Below are positions 26,150 through 34,251 of a DNA stretch of 50,376 nt, one piece after another (within the stretch, counting starts at the first letter, position 1; each line of letters opens with the position of its first letter). Origin of the DNA: an uncultured bacterium (lineage in GTDB: Bacteria > Hydrothermota > Hydrothermia > UBA1063 > CAJXJZ01). Made by a program: the position numbers and the translations under genes. The stretch covers positions 1-50,376 of the forward strand of contig CAJXJZ010000009.1 in the NCBI GenBank assembly GCA_913055745.1, written 5' to 3'. The notes below the pieces were generated by a model that did not search any database, had not been told where the DNA came from, and was given only the letters and a program-made list of their open reading frames with translations.

Positions 26150-27829
26150 ATGGAGGCATGGAAGAGGCTAAAAAAGAGGACTATCCCAGAACTTATAGAG
26201 ACAACAATTAAATTAAATCCAGAGAACAAGGCACTATCCCTTTATGGTGGAGAGACCATTACATACAAAGAACTTCACAGAAGGATCACGAAGATAAGTT
26301 CTATTTTAAAGAAAAAAGGGGTAGTTAAAAAAGATAAAATAGCGCTTATAGGTGCTAACTCCCCCAATTGGGTAATTGCATACCTTTCCACAGTTTTCCT
26401 TGGCGGTGTCATAGTTCCTATACTCCCTGATTTCCATCCAGAGGATGTCTCTAATATTTTAAGGCATTCAGAATCCATTGGACTTTTCGCCACTCGTGCC
26501 CAGATTATGAGACTTTCTGGATATGATTTAGGTAATGTTAGGTTTATAATAACTATTGATGATTTTGAGCCTTCAAACCTTGAACTTGAAATCAATACTA
26601 TTCATAGACTTTACGAGAAAGCAAGGGAAACCTTCTATGACCTTGCAGAAAAACTTGGGCTCTATGGAAACTGTGTGAGCGAAGAAGATCTTGCAGCCAT
26701 TATTTATACCTCTGGTACAACAGGAAACTCAAAGGGCGTTATGCTAACCCACAAAAATATTGTAACTAATGTCATACAAGTGGCCAAAATGTTTGACCTC
26801 TCTGATAAAGATAGGATCTTATCTATTCTACCCCTTGCACACGCCTACGAGTTTACCCTGGGCCTTTTATATCCACTTTCAGTAGGTGCACACATTACCT
26901 ATCTTGGTAAAAAGCCTGTACCTAAACTCATACAAAAGGCTGCAGCAAAAGTAAAACCTACAGTTATTGCTGCTGTACCCATGATACTTGAAAAGATCTA
27001 TAAAATGAAGATACAACCTCTGCTAAATAAGAGAAAAACGAAACTCCTTTTAAGATCACCGTTAAGACCCCTGATTTTACGAAAAATGAGAAAAGAACTA
27101 ATTGCTTTCTTTGGAGGAAAACTCCGAGCCATGACTCTTGGAGGAGCACCTTTTGCTAAAGACATAGAAGACTTTTATTTTAAAATCAAATTTTCATATG
27201 CAACTGGTTATGGCCTTACAGAGACATCACCACTTTTAAGTGGTTCTTTAACCTCAGAGACAAAAAAGGGAGCAAGTGGCAGGCTTGCAGAATGGGTTCA
27301 AGTGAAAATTAAAAATCCAGACCCTGAAACAGGCATTGGAGAGATCTATGTAAAAGGGCCCAATGTAATGCGAGGATACTACAAAAACAAAGAACTTACA
27401 AGAGAAGTTTTAAGTGAAGATGGATGGTTTAGAACAGGTGACCTTGGTTATGTAGATAATGATAATTTTATTTATATTAAGGGACGCTCTAAGAATATGA
27501 TACTGGGGCCAAGTGGAGAAAACATATTTCCAGAAATAATAGAAGAGAAATTGAATATGCATATATATGTCATTGAATCAGTAATATATGAAAAGGATGG
27601 AAAGATCGTTGGAAAGGTTTATTTGAATTACGAACTATTAAGGGATAAACTTGAAGGTCATTCCGAAAAACATCGGGAAGAAATTTTAAAAGAACTTCTC
27701 AAAGAGATAAGAGATGAGACAAACAAGCATCTTCCAAGGTACTCACAGATTTACAAACTATATGAGCATCCAGAGCCATTTGAAAAAACTCCAACAAATA
27801 AAATTAAAAGGTTTCTTTATATAACATAG
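26150..27829 (+). CDS. Long-chain acyl-CoA synthetase (AMP-forming)
   Basis: A 559-residue adenylate-forming enzyme of the FadD/long-chain acyl-CoA ligase group, activating a fatty acid with ATP and CoA. Motif A5-like YTSGTTGNSKGVMLTHKN lies near residues 188-205, TGYGLTETSPLL near 350, GWFRTGDLGYVD near 425 and IKGRSKNMI (hinge region) near 445, with the C-terminal PTNKIKR lysine loop at the end. Length fits the FadD15-like branch. It has its own promoter and is 108 bases before the lipoate operon. Whether it supplies octanoyl groups there is a guess. Confidence 0.92.
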   Translation: MEAWKRLKKRTIPELIETTIKLNPENKALSLYGGETITYKELHRRITKISSILKKKGVVKKDKIALIGANSPNWVIAYLSTVFLGGVIVPILPDFHPEDVSNILRHSESIGLFATRAQIMRLSGYDLGNVRFIITIDDFEPSNLELEINTIHRLYEKARETFYDLAEKLGLYGNCVSEEDLAAIIYTSGTTGNSKGVMLTHKNIVTNVIQVAKMFDLSDKDRILSILPLAHAYEFTLGLLYPLSVGAHITYLGKKPVPKLIQKAAAKVKPTVIAAVPMILEKIYKMKIQPLLNKRKTKLLLRSPLRPLILRKMRKELIAFFGGKLRAMTLGGAPFAKDIEDFYFKIKFSYATGYGLTETSPLLSGSLTSETKKGASGRLAEWVQVKIKNPDPETGIGEIYVKGPNVMRGYYKNKELTREVLSEDGWFRTGDLGYVDNDNFIYIKGRSKNMILGPSGENIFPEIIEEKLNMHIYVIESVIYEKDGKIVGKVYLNYELLRDKLEGHSEKHREEILKELLKEIRDETNKHLPRYSQIYKLYEHPEPFEKTPTNKIKRFLYIT

Positions 27830-27900
27830 AGCAGACACCCATTCTGTCACTTATTTAAGTTAAACATATTTTTCGTACACTTTACCAGCATTTATCTTAT

Positions 27901-27929
27901 TTTACTGGCTACAAGTTTTATGTTATAAT
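27901..27929 (+). promoter_or_regulatory. Leaderless promoter of the lipoate operon
   Basis: TTTACT (27901-27906), a 17-base spacer and perfect TATAAT (27924-27929). The ATG is only 8 bases further at 27938, so the operon's first gene should be translated from a leaderless mRNA. Confidence 0.7.
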
Positions 27930-27937
27930 GTTAATAT

Positions 27938-29527
27938 ATGCTAATTCATAAAAATACATTTAAACATTTAAACTTCAAACTTATTGACACAGGATTACAC
28001 GATGCCACATGGAACATCGCAATGGATCAGGCATTACTTGAGAAATCGCATATTTATGGACCTTTTTTAAGATTTCTCTCCTTTTCTCCAGAATGCGTTC
28101 TCATAGGATATTTTCAATCAGTTAATCAGGAAATAAGGATAGATTACTGCGAAAAAGAGAAAATACAAGTGCAGAGAAGAATTACCGGCGGTGGTGCCAT
28201 CTATTTTGACCCATCTCAAATTGGTTGGGAAATCATTGGTAGAATATCAGATTTTCCGTACACTCACAAGGAACTTTCATACATCTTTGGTAGTGCTGTT
28301 GCCTATGCCCTCTCTAAAATGGGTATAAACGCAGAGTTTAGAGAACGTAATGATATAGAAGTAAATGGGAAAAAGATATCTGGCATGGGAGGAGTAACAT
28401 ATGAAGGGAATTTTCTATTTCAGGGCACATTACTTGTAAAGGATAGAATAGAGAGAATGCTCAAAAGTCTAAAAGTCCCTATTGAAAAACTTAAGCCAAA
28501 GGAAATAGACTCGTTGAGAGAGAGGGTAACATGTATTGAGCATGAGTTAGGCTATGTGCCGAAAAGAGACGAACTAAAAGAAATACTGATTAGTGGCATA
28601 TCTGAGTATCTTGGTGTAAATATAACTCCTTATAGCATCCCCCCTGATATCAAAAAACGCCATAAGGAATTACTTCCGTATTTCAAAAGTGAAAAATGGG
28701 TAAATAAAATAGTCTTTAGAGAAGATGAGCAGGATGTACTTTCAGGTTATTACAGAACCCAAAATGGGACAATAAAGGTATCAATGATGATAAACACAAG
28801 ACAAAAAATGATTCGTAACGCCATTTTTACAGGAGATTTCTTTTTAAATCCAAGAGAAAGTATTTATGATATTGAAAGCCTTTTAAGAAATACAAGATTT
28901 GATTTAAAAAATGTGGAGAATATAGTTATTGATTACTTTAAGAGATACAAACTTGACGGTATAACAGCAACTGATCTTATCCTTGCTATAAAAGAAGTAT
29001 TCAAAAAATGGACACTGATAAAAGACGGACTTACGCCAAAAGAGGCAAATGATGTTTTTATGGTCAACTTAAACTCTCTTAAAGGTTTTGAGCCAAAGGC
29101 TTTTTTGCTCCCATATTGTGCCAAGGAAACCTCTTGCTCTTTACGATATAAAAAAGAATGTATATCCTGTGGCCTATGCACAGTGGGGGATGCGTACAAT
29201 TTTTCCTATGAATATGGACTTCGCCCAATTACCATTACAACATTTGAAGACCTGATGGAAACATTTGAAAACCTTAAAAGGGAAGGCATTTATGAGTACA
29301 TTGGTAGTTGTTGTGAGGCATTTTATGTTAAACACCAAGATGATTTTAATCAAAGTGGGCTTTCTGGAGTACTCATAAACATAGAAAATGCAACATGCTA
29401 TGACCTAGACAAGGCAAAAGAAGCGTACATTGGGAAGTTTGAAAGCAAGACCAACTTAAACCTTAGTTTGATAAAAAAGGTCCTTAAACTAATATTTAAA
29501 AAAGAGACAAAAGGAGCAAGAAAATGA
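27938..29527 (+). CDS. lplA: Lipoate-protein ligase fused to C-terminal DUF116 domain
   Basis: A 529-residue protein. Residues 12-235 are a lipoate/octanoate-protein ligase catalytic domain with RRITGGGAIYFD (residues 80-91) and the lysine motif NGKKISGMGG (Lys145/146). Residues 250-358 look like the LplB/accessory domain needed for acyl-AMP formation. Residues 385-490 are an in-frame DUF116-like domain with eight cysteines (394, 400, 408, 411, 414, 458, 459, 487), including ISCGLC, that could hold an iron-sulfur cluster. Family knowledge says such sLpl(AB) ligases load octanoate or lipoate on E2 or GcvH domains in organisms using LipS1/LipS2. It overlaps the next radical SAM gene by ATGA. 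The DUF116 role is unknown; the fusion is continuous with no frameshift visible. Confidence 0.9.
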   Translation: MLIHKNTFKHLNFKLIDTGLHDATWNIAMDQALLEKSHIYGPFLRFLSFSPECVLIGYFQSVNQEIRIDYCEKEKIQVQRRITGGGAIYFDPSQIGWEIIGRISDFPYTHKELSYIFGSAVAYALSKMGINAEFRERNDIEVNGKKISGMGGVTYEGNFLFQGTLLVKDRIERMLKSLKVPIEKLKPKEIDSLRERVTCIEHELGYVPKRDELKEILISGISEYLGVNITPYSIPPDIKKRHKELLPYFKSEKWVNKIVFREDEQDVLSGYYRTQNGTIKVSMMINTRQKMIRNAIFTGDFFLNPRESIYDIESLLRNTRFDLKNVENIVIDYFKRYKLDGITATDLILAIKEVFKKWTLIKDGLTPKEANDVFMVNLNSLKGFEPKAFLLPYCAKETSCSLRYKKECISCGLCTVGDAYNFSYEYGLRPITITTFEDLMETFENLKREGIYEYIGSCCEAFYVKHQDDFNQSGLSGVLINIENATCYDLDKAKEAYIGKFESKTNLNLSLIKKVLKLIFKKETKGARK

Positions 29528-30546
29528 AGGAAAGTCCTGAATTTATCAGAACCAGTCTTGCAGCGAGTATAACCCTCGGATTAAAAAATGGAAGATTCTA
29601 TAGAAATGCACGTCTTTATTGTATAAATCTTCTTATTCATTACGAGATAGGATGTTCAGCAAACTGCGCCTATTGCGGGCTACAGAATATAAGGCAGGGG
29701 AATTACAAGGAAAAATCCTTTATCAGAGTAGATTGGCCCCTTTATCCAACCCAGGATGTCATAAAGAGAATAAAAGAGAGAGAAGATAGGATTGAACGTA
29801 TCTGTATCTCTATGATAACAAGAAGAAAAGCCGTAAAGGACACGATGGTGATAGCAAAGTGGATAAAAAACGAAGTAGAAATCCCCATCTCCTTTCTCAT
29901 TTCACCAACTGTTATTCTACAAGGTGACCTTGAGCAATTTAAAGCATCAGGAGCCGATAAAATAGGTATCGCAATTGATGCCGCGACACCAAGTATTTTT
30001 GATCAATACAGGGGAAAGGGAGTAAAAGGTCCTCACAAATGGGAAAAGTATATAGAAGTCTTTAAAGAAGCCATCACTGTTTTTGGGAAAGGTAATGTAG
30101 GGAGCCATTTTATTGTAGGGCTCGGTGAAACCGAAAAAGAGATGGTAAAAGCCATCCAATATATCAAGGACATTGGAGGTGAAACGCATCTTTTCTCCTT
30201 TTATCCAGAAACTGGAAGTTTGCTTGAGCATCATACCCCTCCTCCTATAGGAACATATAGGAGAATACAAATCGCACGTTATCTAATTGATAATGAGATT
30301 TCAAGATATGAATCCATGAGTTTTAACGAAAAGGACCAGATAACAGATTTTGGTGTTGATATAACACCTTATGTCAATGAGGGAGAATGTTTTATGACAT
30401 CTGGATGTGTAGGCAAAAAGGGAAGGGTCGCCTGCAATAGACCGTATGCAAATGAAAGGCCTGGTGATAATATAAGAAATTACCCTTTCCCACCTGAGTC
30501 TCACGACATTGAGAAGATAAAAAAAGAAATCTTTTTATATGAATAG
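29524..30546 (+). CDS. Radical SAM protein, LipS-type lipoyl synthase component
   Basis: A 340-residue radical SAM enzyme related to biotin synthase. Cys44, Cys48 and Cys51 form the CxxxCxxC site for the catalytic [4Fe-4S] cluster. Three more cysteines near the end (289, 295, 304; TSGCVGKKGRVACNRPY) are placed where an auxiliary cluster could bind, which a sulfur-inserting enzyme would need. Tightly overlapping neighbours (lipoate ligase before, flavoprotein and a second radical SAM protein after) match the lipS1-lipT-lipS2 order reported for the alternative lipoyl synthase of Thermococcus and sHdr bacteria. On order alone this would be LipS1; I did not verify the numbering. Other biotin-synthase-like activities remain possible. 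Confidence 0.8.
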   Translation: MKESPEFIRTSLAASITLGLKNGRFYRNARLYCINLLIHYEIGCSANCAYCGLQNIRQGNYKEKSFIRVDWPLYPTQDVIKRIKEREDRIERICISMITRRKAVKDTMVIAKWIKNEVEIPISFLISPTVILQGDLEQFKASGADKIGIAIDAATPSIFDQYRGKGVKGPHKWEKYIEVFKEAITVFGKGNVGSHFIVGLGETEKEMVKAIQYIKDIGGETHLFSFYPETGSLLEHHTPPPIGTYRRIQIARYLIDNEISRYESMSFNEKDQITDFGVDITPYVNEGECFMTSGCVGKKGRVACNRPYANERPGDNIRNYPFPPESHDIEKIKKEIFLYE

Positions 30547-31507
30547 GTACGATGTTATAATAATAGGAGCAGGACCTGCTGGCCTTTCCCTTGCCTACGA
30601 ATTAATAAATGAAGGGAAAATCCTTATTATAGAAGCCAAAAAAGAACCTCACAAGCAGATTGCATGTGCAGAGTGGGTGCCTAAACTTAAGGTTTTCGCT
30701 CCTTACAAAATATCTCAAACTGACTTTATGGAAATTTTGATCGGAAAGGAAAAGATAAAAAAGAGGTTTCCTGGGTATGTTATAGACAGAGAGAAGTTCC
30801 AATCATCCATGCTTGAGGGGATAAAGGCTGATATACACACAGGTGAAAGGGTACTAATTGTGAAAAAAGATATAGTAATGACAACATACTCTAAATATAA
30901 AGCCGAATGGATCGTAGGGGCATACGGTCCTTATGGCCCACTCTCCAAACACCTAAGCATACATGATTTCATACCTGCGATAAATGTAAGAGTCGCGTTG
31001 AAAAAAAGACTTACACACTCTATTGTATACTTTGATAGAGAGATACTTTATGGTTATGCATGGTGTTTTCCTCGGGGGGATATGGCAAACTGTGGTATTG
31101 GAGCAAAAAGCAGAAACCTTAAGGTATTACTGAAAAAATGGCTACAATTCTTGTCAGAACATGATTATATTGATGGTCTATCATATACAAATGCACACGC
31201 TGGCCTTATTCCCACAAGTATATTACATAAAACCAACAATCCAAAACATATACTTATAGGTGATGCTGGTGGCTTCATAGACCCATTAACAGGTGCAGGC
31301 ATTGCATCCGGTATAGAATCCGCAAAAATTGCAGCGTCTTTAATTAAAGGAACAATAAAAATAAATGAGTATAAAGAATATCTTGAGAAGTCTTACCTTG
31401 CAAAATACCTTAAAAGAAGAAGAAAAAGAAGAGATATAATGGAGAGAAAATGGAACAACCTAAAAGAGGCAATAGAAAAGTCCTGGATATCTTCCTACCA
31501 GGGATGA
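30539..31507 (+). CDS. lipT: LipT-like FAD oxidoreductase (geranylgeranyl-reductase family)
   Basis: A 322-residue flavoprotein. A Rossmann FAD motif IIIGAGPAGLSLAYEL sits at residues 8-23, with acidic IIEAKK closing the fold, and the second FAD motif LIGDAGGFIDPLTGAGIASG lies near residues 240-260, as in geranylgeranyl reductases. The CAEWVP segment near residue 42 resembles the active-site region of that family. Context between two LipS-like radical SAM genes matches LipT, proposed to donate electrons to the lipoyl synthases. It overlaps the gene before by 8 and the gene after by 58 bases. A lipid double-bond reductase is the main alternative, but the neighbours argue against it. Confidence 0.78.
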   Translation: MNRYDVIIIGAGPAGLSLAYELINEGKILIIEAKKEPHKQIACAEWVPKLKVFAPYKISQTDFMEILIGKEKIKKRFPGYVIDREKFQSSMLEGIKADIHTGERVLIVKKDIVMTTYSKYKAEWIVGAYGPYGPLSKHLSIHDFIPAINVRVALKKRLTHSIVYFDREILYGYAWCFPRGDMANCGIGAKSRNLKVLLKKWLQFLSEHDYIDGLSYTNAHAGLIPTSILHKTNNPKHILIGDAGGFIDPLTGAGIASGIESAKIAASLIKGTIKINEYKEYLEKSYLAKYLKRRRKRRDIMERKWNNLKEAIEKSWISSYQG

Positions 31508-32373
31508 TAAACGTCTTCGGACACAGGGGAAGATTCCCAGCAATATCCATAACAGGATACGGGTGTGCACTATCGTGCGAGCACTGTAAGGGTACACTAT
31601 TGCGATCAATGTATCATGTCCGAACACCACAAGAACTGAAAAAACTCCTTTCTGAGTTTGAAGAAAAGGGCATGCACGGGGTTCTTCTAAGTGGAGGGTG
31701 TGATATAAATGGAAAAATGCCATGGGACAGGTTCCTACCTCATCTTATGGACTTTAATACAACACTCTACCTTATTGCACATGGTGGTTTATATGTTTCA
31801 AAAAACACAGCCAAGATGTTTAAAAATAGTGTTATAAGGCAGGTACTTGTAGATATAACCTGTGACCATGATACTTTGAAGGAAATTTATCACATAAAAG
31901 AGCCTTCAATAATGGTCAAGACCCTTGACAACCTTTATTGTGAGGGTATAGATGTTGCACCGCATATCATAATAGGTATATACAAGGGCAAGATAAAAGG
32001 TGAAATCCATTCACTTGACTTGTTATCCAGATACCAAAAGGAGAAGGTGATACTTGTCATCCTTATGCCAGAAGTGCTCGGAACATTGCCGCCTCCTTTG
32101 GATGAAGTAGTTGAAGTTTTCCGTTATGCGCGCAGTTTATTTAAAAGAGTGACGCTTGGGTGTGCAAGGCCCAGAGGAGAATATAGAAGGGCGCTGGAAG
32201 AGCGACTCATTTCTGAAGGCTTAATTGATGCCATGGCACTTTGGTCCAACGAAGCTATAAAAAAAGCAAAGGACCTTGGATACACCACTAATTTTTATGA
32301 AGGATGTTGCTCTATTCAGTTAAGAAAACATCTCCCAATCTTTGAGAAGTTTCATGGCATCAGGGTCTCTTAG
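31450..32373 (+). CDS. Second radical SAM protein, LipS-type (COG1856-like)
   Basis: A 307-residue radical SAM protein. The cluster motif is Cys39, Cys43, Cys46 (YGCALSCEHCKG), in the context FPAISITG...GVLLSGGCDINGKMPWDRF that I associate with the biotin-synthase homologue COG1856. Extra cysteines occur near the C-terminus in GCARPRG and YEGCCSI and may bind a second cluster. The start at 31450 has GGAGAG upstream and keeps a conserved-looking N-terminal LDIFLPG segment; a shorter start at 31504 would give the more usual ATGA overlap with lipT. It is the last gene of the lipoate operon and overlaps the opposing HAD gene by 54 bases. Expected to work with the radical SAM protein at 29524. Confidence 0.78.
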   Translation: MEQPKRGNRKVLDIFLPGMINVFGHRGRFPAISITGYGCALSCEHCKGTLLRSMYHVRTPQELKKLLSEFEEKGMHGVLLSGGCDINGKMPWDRFLPHLMDFNTTLYLIAHGGLYVSKNTAKMFKNSVIRQVLVDITCDHDTLKEIYHIKEPSIMVKTLDNLYCEGIDVAPHIIIGIYKGKIKGEIHSLDLLSRYQKEKVILVILMPEVLGTLPPPLDEVVEVFRYARSLFKRVTLGCARPRGEYRRALEERLISEGLIDAMALWSNEAIKKAKDLGYTTNFYEGCCSIQLRKHLPIFEKFHGIRVS

Positions 32374-33009
32374 AGATTTAAAAAGAAAATCAGGGTTTTC
32401 CTTGTAAAGATCATCCATAGAGTAATTTCCTGTAGCCACACCTACACTTATAAAACCTGCCTTTTGTGCAGCCTCTATGTCCTTGGGCGTATCTCCAATA
32501 ACATAAACCTTCTCAATCTCTTCATCTATTAATTTCATGGCACGTTCTTTTGCAATCTGTAGAACCTTTACCCTATCTTCTGAATCAGAGCCAAAGGCAC
32601 CAAATTTAAAAAACTTAAGCAATCCAGATGGCTTTAATTTGATCTTTGCTCCCATTTCGACATTGCCTGTGGCAAGCCCTGCAATATTCTTCTTTGAATA
32701 GTGAATCTTCTGTACAAACTCTTTTACACCTTCAATTACAATATAATCTGGATTTTCTATGGTGCTTTCAAGGTATTTAACATACATTGACACTATAAAC
32801 TCCACTATCCCATCATCAATTACATCAATATCTGTTTTCTTTGCCAATATCTCTTTAATGATCTCAATATCAGTCTTGCCGTCTGGCACAATGTCTGCCA
32901 TAGCGTTTTTCACCTCATATATCTCGTTAAATACACGTTCAAGGGCTTTTTTCCCCGCATTACCAGACTTTATGAGTGTCCCATCAACATCAAAGAGAAA
33001 AAGATACAT
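32320..33009 (-). CDS. HAD-family phosphatase (phosphoglycolate-phosphatase-like)
   Basis: A 229-residue haloacid dehalogenase-type hydrolase. The nucleophile motif FDVDGT gives Asp7 and the general acid Asp9; a helical cap follows (residues 15-95); LATGNVEMGAK is motif II; and VYVIGDTPKDIEAAQKAG near residues 168-185 is motif IV with the metal-binding aspartates. It resembles Gph/pyrophosphatase-type subfamily I enzymes; the substrate cannot be told. Its ATG overlaps the gatC stop (TAATG), and the 3' end overlaps the convergent lipoate-operon gene by 54 bases. Confidence 0.88.
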   Translation of the reverse strand: MYLFLFDVDGTLIKSGNAGKKALERVFNEIYEVKNAMADIVPDGKTDIEIIKEILAKKTDIDVIDDGIVEFIVSMYVKYLESTIENPDYIVIEGVKEFVQKIHYSKKNIAGLATGNVEMGAKIKLKPSGLLKFFKFGAFGSDSEDRVKVLQIAKERAMKLIDEEIEKVYVIGDTPKDIEAAQKAGFISVGVATGNYSMDDLYKENPDFLFKSLRDPDAMKLLKDWEMFS

Positions 33010-33332
33010 TACAGTTTATTTTCCTTACTCTTTATCTCCTTTATAGGACTCTTTGTTCTAACATATTCCCTAAATGTATCTGGAGCATTCTTCATTACAT
33101 CCAGTAAAGCAATGCCATCTTTTGGAACATCTTCATACATTTTTAAAGACACACCATCATGTGGATAAACGAGCATTTCAACATTTTCTGTATTTACCTC
33201 TTTAAGTTTAGAAACAAAATCATACATCTTTCTAAAATGCTCTATCATCTCCTTTTCTTTCTCTTCTGTTAATTCAATATATGCAAGTTCCGCAATACGC
33301 CTCACCTCTTTTTCAAAAAAGTTCTTCTCCAT
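33009..33332 (-). CDS. gatC: Glutamyl/aspartyl-tRNA amidotransferase subunit C
   Basis: GatC is the small stabilising subunit of the GatCAB complex that converts Glu-tRNA(Gln) and Asp-tRNA(Asn) to the amidated forms. The 107-residue sequence has the standard N-terminal helix (EVRRIAELAYIELTEEE-like, residues 8-24), KMYDFVSKLKEVNTENVE near 35-52, and a C-terminal tail with NAPDTFREYVRTKSPI. Length is slightly above the usual 95. gatA and gatB are not in the window. It overlaps the GlmU-like gene by 20 bases with GGAGG just before its ATG. Confidence 0.9.
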   Translation of the reverse strand: MEKNFFEKEVRRIAELAYIELTEEKEKEMIEHFRKMYDFVSKLKEVNTENVEMLVYPHDGVSLKMYEDVPKDGIALLDVMKNAPDTFREYVRTKSPIKEIKSKENKL

Positions 33333-34251
33333 CAGGCACCTCCATATCCTTTAATACTCTGTTAGGACCGATAATTGCATCCTGTCCAATGCGTGTTTTT
33401 CCTAAAAGTGATACAAAGGGATAAATTACTGCATCCTGTCCTATTTCTACATCAGACTCTATGTAAACAAGCCTTGGGTCAATAAATGTAACACCTTTTG
33501 AAAGCCAGTATCTTTTTATCTCCTCCTGCATATATACAGCTGCCTCAGAGAACTGCTCTCTTGTATTAACCCCTGTTATTTCACGATAGTTGTCAATCAT
33601 AAAGGCATACACCCTTTTTTCTCTTCTCTGCAATATCTCTATCACATCTGTAAGATAGTATTCACCCTGTTTGTTATCTGGTCTTATATCTTTGAGGGCT
33701 TTAAACAACTTTCCAGCCTCAAATACATATATACCAGAATTTATCTCCTTTATAGCCTTCTCCTCTGGAAATGCATCCTTCTCCTCAACTATCATGAGTA
33801 TTCTATCGCCCTTTGAACGAACTATTCTCCCATACCCCTCAGGTTTAGGATGCTCAACTGTCAAAACAGTAGCAACTGCCTTTTTCTCCCTGTGGAACTT
33901 GAGCATGGATTTTAAAGTGCTATCTTTGATTAATGGGACATCACCAGGCATCACTATAACATCAGCATCCTCTGGAATGTGCTTTTGCGTCCTCTTTACA
34001 GCATCACCTGTGCCCCGTGGCTCCGGCTGTTCAACAAACAAAGGATTATAACGCGAAAACCGCTTTACAATACAGTCTTCATGCGGTCCACCAACCACTA
34101 AAATTAACTTTTCTGGATTTAAGGACAGGGCTGCCTCTGTAGGATAAGCAAGAAGTTCTTTACCACAGAGTGGCAAGAGCAACTTACTCTTTTTTGAATT
34201 TATCCTCTTTGACTTACCTGCGGCAAGAATGACTACATATAAACCAGCCAT
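33313..34251 (-). CDS. GlmU-like sugar nucleotidyltransferase with short hexapeptide tail
   Basis: A 312-residue protein matching the N-terminal uridylyltransferase half of GlmU, which makes UDP-GlcNAc from UTP and GlcNAc-1-phosphate. VVILAAGKSKRINSKKSKLLLPLCGKE is the nucleotide loop (core AAGKSKR, Lys in LLLPLCGK), MPGDVPLI carries the metal aspartate, and INSGIYVFEAG, NKQGEYYLTDVIEI and GVNTREQ follow as in GlmU. The left-handed beta-helix is reduced to two or three hexapeptide turns (residues 255-305) and the acetyltransferase half, about 140 residues, is missing. The frame is intact to the stop, so this seems a natural short form rather than a broken gene. It overlaps korA (TAATG). Confidence 0.82.
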   Translation of the reverse strand: MAGLYVVILAAGKSKRINSKKSKLLLPLCGKELLAYPTEAALSLNPEKLILVVGGPHEDCIVKRFSRYNPLFVEQPEPRGTGDAVKRTQKHIPEDADVIVMPGDVPLIKDSTLKSMLKFHREKKAVATVLTVEHPKPEGYGRIVRSKGDRILMIVEEKDAFPEEKAIKEINSGIYVFEAGKLFKALKDIRPDNKQGEYYLTDVIEILQRREKRVYAFMIDNYREITGVNTREQFSEAAVYMQEEIKRYWLSKGVTFIDPRLVYIESDVEIGQDAVIYPFVSLLGKTRIGQDAIIGPNRVLKDMEVPDGEELF

